Shown here one piece after another: positions 24,506 to 29,462 of a DNA stretch of 29,462 nucleotides (position 1 is its first letter; every line of letters starts with the position of its first letter). The DNA is from JABCPH02 sp963524305 (lineage in GTDB: Bacteria; Fusobacteriota; Fusobacteriia; Fusobacteriales; Leptotrichiaceae), in NCBI GenBank assembly GCA_963524305.1, contig CAURGH010000024.1, forward strand, positions 1 to 29,462, written 5' to 3'. The translations under genes were made by a program, and so were the position numbers. Under the pieces are notes generated by a model. The model was not told where the DNA came from, searched no databases, and saw only the letters and a list, made by a program, of their open reading frames with translations.

Positions 24506-25165
24506 TTGGAAGGAAAGAATATAAATTTAAAAATTTGTGGGATTCGTTCGATTGAGGAAATAGAAGAGTTGAAAAGTTTGGATATTGACTATTTTGGGTG
24601 TATTTTTGCGAAAAGTCCGAGAAAAGTAAGTACGGAGCTAGCTAAGAAAATTACTGAGATTGCTCATAAGGCTGGGAAAAAAACAGTTGGAGTTTTTGTG
24701 AATGAGAATATTGAAAATATTTTAGAAATTGTTGCGAAAACTGGTATTGATTGTGTTCAGTTGCATGGGATTGAAACGCCTGAATATTGTTTGGAATTAC
24801 TTCAGAAATTTGATAAAATAAATGATAAATGTGGTAAAAAAATTAAAATTTGGAAAGCTTTTCCAGTAAAAGACAAATTACCGGATATTGAACCTTATTT
24901 AAAGTACATAGAGTATCCCTTGTTTGATGCGAAAGGTGAAAATAGGGGTGGAAATGGAATTACATTTGATTGGAATATTTTGAAAGACTTGAAAGGTCAA
25001 AAATTTATTCTTGCTGGTGGACTTTCTAAAGAGAATATTGCTAATGCATTGGAATATTCTCCGATAATTTTGGATGTGAATAGTAGAGTTGAGGTTGGAG
25101 ATAGGAAGAATAAGGGGTTAGTAGAGGAAATTATAAATTTGATAGGTGGAGATATTTTTGAATAA
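24506..25165 (+). CDS. trpF: Phosphoribosylanthranilate isomerase (TrpF)
   Basis: This 219-residue TIM-barrel enzyme isomerises PRA to CdRP, between TrpD and TrpC. The catalytic Cys is in LKICGIRS near residue 11. The sequence also shows GCIFAKSPR, VGVFVNE, VQLHG, the catalytic Asp in LFDAKGENRGGNG, ILAGGLSKENI and LDVNSRVEVGDRKNKG. SRVE replaces the more usual SGVE. Translation probably starts at TTG (24506), which has GAGAGGA 5 nt upstream. No ATG or GTG is available before the conserved KICGI strand. Confidence 0.95.
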   Translation: MEGKNINLKICGIRSIEEIEELKSLDIDYFGCIFAKSPRKVSTELAKKITEIAHKAGKKTVGVFVNENIENILEIVAKTGIDCVQLHGIETPEYCLELLQKFDKINDKCGKKIKIWKAFPVKDKLPDIEPYLKYIEYPLFDAKGENRGGNGITFDWNILKDLKGQKFILAGGLSKENIANALEYSPIILDVNSRVEVGDRKNKGLVEEIINLIGGDIFE

Positions 25166-25538
25166 AGAAGAGAAAAATTTGGTGGAAGAGGTTTTAATGT
25201 TATTTTCGCGATATGAAAAGAGGGCTTTGAGAGCATTTTTTAGATCGGCTGAAAATGAGAAAATTGACGTTTCTGAAATTGATGAGAAATTTGAGAAAAT
25301 AGCTGAAAAAAGTCGAAGAAAAAAAGGATTATTGAATGATATTAAAAATCTTTATGTAAAACAATTTAGATTTTTGAAGAAAATTTTAAAATTGGACGCT
25401 AAGGAAAAGGAAATTTATAGAAGAGAGAGATTAAGATTGATTTTAGAAATTGAGAATTTGAGAGGTTTGAGAAAGCTTGACGAAAATACAAGTGAAATTT
25501 TCAATATGTTGGAATTTTATTTGGAAATGGAAAATTAA
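25158..25538 (+). CDS. Charged helical protein of unknown function within the trp operon
   Basis: This 126-residue protein is not recognised. It is Lys/Glu/Arg-rich and predicted largely alpha-helical by eye (LVEEVLMLFSRYEKRALRAF, then KKILKLDAKEKE), with no membrane segment or Cys. The best start is TTG at 25158 with GGTGGAG upstream. The in-frame GTG at 25146 falls within that site. Either start overlaps the end of trpF, so the genes are translationally coupled. It lies 73 bp before trpB. Its constant linkage to trp genes in relatives would be the test of relevance. Confidence 0.6.
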   Translation: MNKEEKNLVEEVLMLFSRYEKRALRAFFRSAENEKIDVSEIDEKFEKIAEKSRRKKGLLNDIKNLYVKQFRFLKKILKLDAKEKEIYRRERLRLILEIENLRGLRKLDENTSEIFNMLEFYLEMEN

Positions 25539-25611
25539 TTTTGATTTATTTAATAATTTTGGAAGAAATTTGTTAGAAAGATAAAAGTTAGAAAAATAGA
25601 AGGAGATAAAT

Positions 25612-26805
25612 ATGGGAAATAAAAAATCTTATTTCGGAGAATTTGGAGGGCAGTATGTTCCAGAAACTGTGATGACTGCGTTGTTTGAGTTGGAAAAGGC
25701 ATATGAAGAACTGAAAGATGATAAGGAATTTCATGAGAATTTTGAGTATTTATTGAAAAATTATGTTGGGAGAGAGACACCGCTTTATTACGCAAAAAAT
25801 TTGAGCGATTATTATAATCATGATATTTATTTGAAAAGAGAGGATTTGAATCATACTGGAGCACATAAAATTAATAATGCGTTGGGACAAGTTCTACTTG
25901 CGAAAAAAATGGGGAAAAAGAAAGTAATTGCTGAAACTGGAGCTGGACAACATGGGGTTGCGACTGCTACTGCTGCGGCACTTCTTGGACTTGAATGTGA
26001 TGTTTACATGGGAGCAGTTGATATTGAAAGACAAAAATTAAACGTGTTTAGAATGGAACTTTTGGGAGCGAAAGTTGTTTCGGTTGAAGATGGGCTTAAA
26101 ACATTAAAAGAGGCGACTACTGCGGCAATTCAGGCTTGGGTTGCAGAAATTGAAACTGTGTTTTATGTGATTGGTTCTGTTGTTGGACCGCATCCTTATC
26201 CTACGATTGTTAGGGATTTTCAGTCGATTATTGGGAAAGAGGCTAGACATCAAATTGAAGATTTAGGGAAACACGCTGATCATGTTATTGCTTGTGTTGG
26301 TGGTGGAAGTAATGCGATTGGGATTTTTAGTGGATTTTTAGATGATGAAACTACGAAATTGTATGGTGTTGAAGCTGGAGGGCTTGGAATTGATACGGAT
26401 ATGCATGCAGCTACATTGACGTTAGGTAGTGAAGGTATTATTCATGGAATGAAAACTTATGTGTTGCAAAATAAATATGGACAAATTTTACCAGTTCATT
26501 CAATTTCGGCTGGGCTTGATTATCCAGGAATTGGGCCTGAACATTCATATTTGCATGATATAAATAGAGCGATTTATGCACCAATTACAGATGATGAGGC
26601 AATGAAAGCGTTGATTCTTGTTACGAGAAAAGAGGGAATCATTCCAGCTATTGAAAGTGCACATGCTTTGGCGTATTTAGAAAAATTGTGTCCGACACTT
26701 TCAAAAGATAAGAGGGAAACAATAATTGTAAATGTTTCTGGACGTGGAGATAAAGATATGCACACAGTATTTTCAGTATTGAAGGGAGAAAATGTTCATG
26801 AATAG
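25612..26805 (+). CDS. trpB: Tryptophan synthase beta chain (TrpB)
   Basis: This PLP enzyme condenses indole with serine to make tryptophan. The 397-residue length is standard for TrpB1. FGEFGGQYVPETV opens the protein. The PLP lysine is Lys86 in HTGAHKINNALGQ, followed by ETGAGQHGVA, the HPYPTIVRDFQ region, CVGGGSNAIG (phosphate loop), and SISAGLDYPGIGPEH. AGAAGGAG precedes ATG. The stop overlaps the trpA start, as expected for the alpha2beta2 complex partners. Confidence 0.98.
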   Translation: MGNKKSYFGEFGGQYVPETVMTALFELEKAYEELKDDKEFHENFEYLLKNYVGRETPLYYAKNLSDYYNHDIYLKREDLNHTGAHKINNALGQVLLAKKMGKKKVIAETGAGQHGVATATAAALLGLECDVYMGAVDIERQKLNVFRMELLGAKVVSVEDGLKTLKEATTAAIQAWVAEIETVFYVIGSVVGPHPYPTIVRDFQSIIGKEARHQIEDLGKHADHVIACVGGGSNAIGIFSGFLDDETTKLYGVEAGGLGIDTDMHAATLTLGSEGIIHGMKTYVLQNKYGQILPVHSISAGLDYPGIGPEHSYLHDINRAIYAPITDDEAMKALILVTRKEGIIPAIESAHALAYLEKLCPTLSKDKRETIIVNVSGRGDKDMHTVFSVLKGENVHE

Positions 26806-27565
26806 TATAAAAAGTGTATTTGAAAGAAAAAAGCAAAATAATGATAAAACAAATATTGGATATGTTGTTGCAGGGTATCCGAGTGTAGATTTTACGAAAA
26901 ATTTTCTTTCTAATTTAGATAAAACAAATATTGATATTTTAGAAATTGGGATTCCATATTCAGATCCGTTAGCAGATGGGAAATTGATTTCAGAGGCTTC
27001 TTTTAAGGCATCTCAAGCTGGAGTTACAACAGACACAGTTTTTGAATTATTGACAGAAGTGAAAGATAAAGTTTCAAAACCACTTGTATTTTTGGTTTAC
27101 TATAATTTAATTTTTTCTTATGGAATTGATAATTTCTTGAAAAAATGTAAAGAAAGCAATATTCAAGGATTAATTATTCCAGATTTGCCGTATGAGGAAT
27201 CAAAAGATTTGTATGAAAAGACAAAAGAAAATAATATAGATTTAATTCCATTAGTGAGTGTAACTTCTCAAGATAGAATTTCAAAAATTTCATCTCATGG
27301 AAGTGGATTTGTTTATGCAATTGGATCACTTGGAGTTACAGGATCAAAACAAGTTGATTTGCCAAGACTTGAAAAGTTTATTGAAAATATACGAACTCAA
27401 ACAACTTTACCAGTATCATTAGGATTTGGAATAAAAAATAATCACGATGTGAAAACAATGCGTCAATTTGCTGATGGTGTAATAATTGGGACAAGTATTG
27501 TAAATTTGACTACTTCGGATAATTTGGAATATACGATTAGTGAGATTAATAAGTTTTTTGAGTAA
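26798..27565 (+). CDS. trpA: Tryptophan synthase alpha chain (TrpA)
   Basis: This TIM-barrel subunit splits indole-3-glycerol phosphate and channels indole to TrpB. In the 255-residue form starting at 26798, the catalytic pair falls at Glu49 (ILEIG) and Asp60 (PLADG), the canonical numbering. GYPS, FLVYYN, IIPDLPYEE, VYAIGSLGVTGS and LGFGIKN follow. Two ATGs compete (26792, 26798). The second has better spacing (9 nt) from GGGAG and gives the canonical numbering. The 8-nt overlap with trpB implies coupling. No clear terminator follows. Confidence 0.96.
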   Translation: MNSIKSVFERKKQNNDKTNIGYVVAGYPSVDFTKNFLSNLDKTNIDILEIGIPYSDPLADGKLISEASFKASQAGVTTDTVFELLTEVKDKVSKPLVFLVYYNLIFSYGIDNFLKKCKESNIQGLIIPDLPYEESKDLYEKTKENNIDLIPLVSVTSQDRISKISSHGSGFVYAIGSLGVTGSKQVDLPRLEKFIENIRTQTTLPVSLGFGIKNNHDVKTMRQFADGVIIGTSIVNLTTSDNLEYTISEINKFFE

Positions 27566-27675
27566 TAAAGTTTTAAATATGGTTTGTATAAGTTAAATCT
27601 TTATGTAATAGTAGTATAATTAGATTTATTCAATATATTATATTGTGTAAATTCATTTTTTAGAGGTGATTATTT

Positions 27676-29316
27676 ATGAAATCAGGTTATGAAATTTTAA
27701 ACGATCCTTTTCTTAACAAAGGAACGACGTTCACAAAAGAAGAAAGAGAAAAATATGGGTTATTAGGACTATTACCAGCACAATTTCAAACGATAGAAAT
27801 TCAAGCGAAACAAGTTTATAAACAATTTCAAGCGAAAGATAAATTAATAGAAAAAAGACATTTTTTGATGGAAATTTTTAATACAAATAGAACATTGTTT
27901 TATTATTTATTTAATGAACATGTTGTTGAGTTTATGCCTATTGTTTATGATCCTGTAATTGCAGAAAGTATAGAAAATTATAGTGAGTTATTTGTAAATC
28001 CTCAAAATGCAGCTTATTTGTCAGTAAAAGAACCAGAAAATATAGAAACAATTTTAAAAAATGCCGCAAGTGATAGAAATATTCGATTGATAGTTGTTAC
28101 AGATGCTGAAGGGATTTTAGGAATTGGAGATTGGGGAACTAACGGAGTAGATATCTCAGTTGGAAAGTTAATGGTTTATACTGCCGCAGCTGGAATTGAT
28201 CCTTCTACAGTTCTTCCAGTTGTGATTGATGCAGGTACGAATAGAAAAGAATTGTTGGAAAATGAATTTTATTTGGGAAATAAATTTGAAAGAGTTAGAG
28301 GTGACGAATATTATAACTTTATTGATAAATTTGTAAAAACAGCTGAGAAAATTTTCCCGGATTTGTATCTTCATTGGGAAGACTTTGGAAGATTAAATGC
28401 TGCTAATATTTTGAAAAAGTATGAAAATAAAATTGCAACTTTTAATGATGACATACAGGGGACAGGAATTATTACGTTAGCTGGAATTTTAGGAGCATTA
28501 AAAATTTCTGGCGAAAAACTTACAGATCAAGTTTACATGTGTTTTGGTGCAGGAACTGCTGGAGCTGGAATTGCTAAAAGAATTTTTGATGAAATGATTG
28601 AACAAGGACTTTCTGAAGCAGAAGCAAAAAAACGTTTTTATTTAGTTGATAAGCAAGGATTATTATTTGAAGATACAGAAGGATTGACACCAGAACAAAT
28701 TCCTTTTGCGAGAAAACGTGATGAATTTGAAAATTCTGATGAACTAATAAATTTAGAAGCAGCAATTAAAGCTATAAAACCAACAATTTTAGTAGGAACT
28801 TCAACGGTACCAAAAACTTTTACAAAAGAGATCGTACAAGAAATGGCAAAACATACAAAAAGACCTATAATTTTTCCATTAAGCAATCCTACAAAATTAG
28901 CAGAAGCATCTGCGAAAGATCTTATTGAATGGACAGATGGAAGAGCTCTTATTGCAACAGGAATTCCATCAGATCCGATAGAATATAAAGGAACTGTTTA
29001 TGAAATTGGACAAGCTAATAACGCATTAATTTATCCTGGATTAGGACTTGGAATTATTGCAACAAAATCAAGACTCTTAAATGACAAAATAATTTCAGCA
29101 GCAGCTCATTCATTAGGAGGAATTGTTGATACAAATAAACCTGGTGCCGCAGTACTTCCGCCGGTATCGGAATTAACAGAATTTTCTGAAACAGTAGCAC
29201 TTGCAGTAGGAGAAAGTGTATTAGAACAGAAATTAAATAGAGAACCTGTTGATGATTTGAAAGAAGTGATTAAAAATACAAAATGGAAACCAATTTACAA
29301 AAAGTTAGAATTATAA
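27676..29316 (+). CDS. mleA: Malolactic enzyme (NAD-dependent, malic-enzyme family)
   Basis: This 546-residue protein probably decarboxylates L-malate directly to L-lactate. The N-terminus (EILNDPFLNKGTTFT, GLLGLLPAQ) and EHVVEFMPIVYDP, DAEGILGIGDWG, DAGTNRKELLE, LHWEDFGRLNA, FNDDIQGTGI follow the lactic-acid-bacterial malolactic enzymes as I remember them, closer than to ordinary NAD malic enzyme. A nucleotide loop GAGTAGAGIA is present, and length matches the family (about 540). AGAGGTGA precedes ATG. A TATAAT lies at 27615-27620, without a clear -35. No malate transporter is visible before the window ends. A pyruvate-forming malic enzyme is the alternative. Confidence 0.8.
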   Translation: MKSGYEILNDPFLNKGTTFTKEEREKYGLLGLLPAQFQTIEIQAKQVYKQFQAKDKLIEKRHFLMEIFNTNRTLFYYLFNEHVVEFMPIVYDPVIAESIENYSELFVNPQNAAYLSVKEPENIETILKNAASDRNIRLIVVTDAEGILGIGDWGTNGVDISVGKLMVYTAAAGIDPSTVLPVVIDAGTNRKELLENEFYLGNKFERVRGDEYYNFIDKFVKTAEKIFPDLYLHWEDFGRLNAANILKKYENKIATFNDDIQGTGIITLAGILGALKISGEKLTDQVYMCFGAGTAGAGIAKRIFDEMIEQGLSEAEAKKRFYLVDKQGLLFEDTEGLTPEQIPFARKRDEFENSDELINLEAAIKAIKPTILVGTSTVPKTFTKEIVQEMAKHTKRPIIFPLSNPTKLAEASAKDLIEWTDGRALIATGIPSDPIEYKGTVYEIGQANNALIYPGLGLGIIATKSRLLNDKIISAAAHSLGGIVDTNKPGAAVLPPVSELTEFSETVALAVGESVLEQKLNREPVDDLKEVIKNTKWKPIYKKLEL

Positions 29317-29351
29317 ATATAGATTAATAAAATACAAGATAAAAAAATTCG

Positions 29352-29426
29352 ATAGTGTCCATAATTTTGTGTAAACTCAAAATATAATATATGGTACAGG
29401 ATGGTAATTTTATCATCCTGTTTTTA
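29352..29426 (+). repeat. Insertion-sequence end, copy 5
   Basis: ATAGTGTCC, TTTTGTGTAAACTCAAAATA, TAATATATGG and ACAGGATGG follow the same order as copies 1-3. It begins 36 bp after the mleA stop, with a complete hairpin at its inner end. No transposase is visible before the window ends at 29462. Confidence 0.7.
29396..29425 (+). terminator. Strong terminator carried by the repeat
   Basis: ACAGGATGGTA (29396-29406) pairs with TATCATCCTGT (29411-29421) in an 11-bp stem with one G-U, loop ATTT, followed by a T run. It probably ends mleA transcripts, or insulates the mobile element from outside transcription. Confidence 0.8.
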
Positions 29427-29462
29427 AATTCTTCCTTCAAAATAAATACTTAACTGTGAATA

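Noticed and set aside
1..29462. CRISPR array, tRNA or rRNA genes
   Set aside because: I saw no regularly spaced repeats with unique spacers, no tRNA-like cloverleaf sequence and no rRNA-like conserved stretches. The only repeats are the insertion-sequence ends.

Overview
The window is very AT-rich throughout. It carries short Shine-Dalgarno-led genes, long AT-rich spacers and many intrinsic terminators. Gene content (Suf Fe-S assembly, a complete trp operon with a trpG-trpD fusion, MurE, MetF, a malolactic-type enzyme) fits a low-GC anaerobe or facultative anaerobe. The protein style is what I would expect of Fusobacteriota, most likely the Leptotrichia group. That placement is from memory of such proteins, not from a search.

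Region 1 (1-5462) is accessory DNA. Two tandem insertion-sequence ends at 1-106 are followed by a four-gene minus-strand operon read from 4947 down to 139: an AAA+ ATPase with a C-terminal helix-turn-helix, a subtilisin-like protease (together an IetA/IetS-like pair), a CD-NTase (cyclic oligonucleotide synthase) and a Cap15-like two-helix/beta-barrel membrane effector. The last two are the core of a type I CBASS. Overlapping or nearly abutting genes behind one promoter suggest that the two defence modules form one composite unit, which is the most interesting system here. A decayed IS3/IS150-like element (5093-5462) closes the island.

Region 2 (5463-9063) holds a small thioredoxin-fold gene, murE, a cluster of insertion-sequence ends that includes an 89-bp MITE-like inverted repeat, and metF on the minus strand with a possible attenuator in its leader.

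Region 3 (9428-14726) is the suf operon in the order sufC-sufB-sufD-sufS-sufU. A second promoter with a long inverted repeat lies between sufD and sufS.

Region 4 (14807-19731) carries a paired short-chain chromate transporter, a DUF3829-type envelope protein with its own promoter and terminator, an OPT-family transporter and a membrane-inserted phospholipase-D-like protein.

Region 5 (19916-27565) is the trp operon: promoter, a Trp-rich leader peptide with a readable ribosome-mediated attenuator, trpE, trpGD, a small membrane ORF, trpC, trpF, a small charged ORF, trpB and trpA. All the enzymes from chorismate to tryptophan are present.

Region 6 (27676-29462) encodes a malolactic enzyme and ends in another copy of the insertion-sequence end with a strong terminator hairpin. 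I saw no rRNA, tRNA or CRISPR array.
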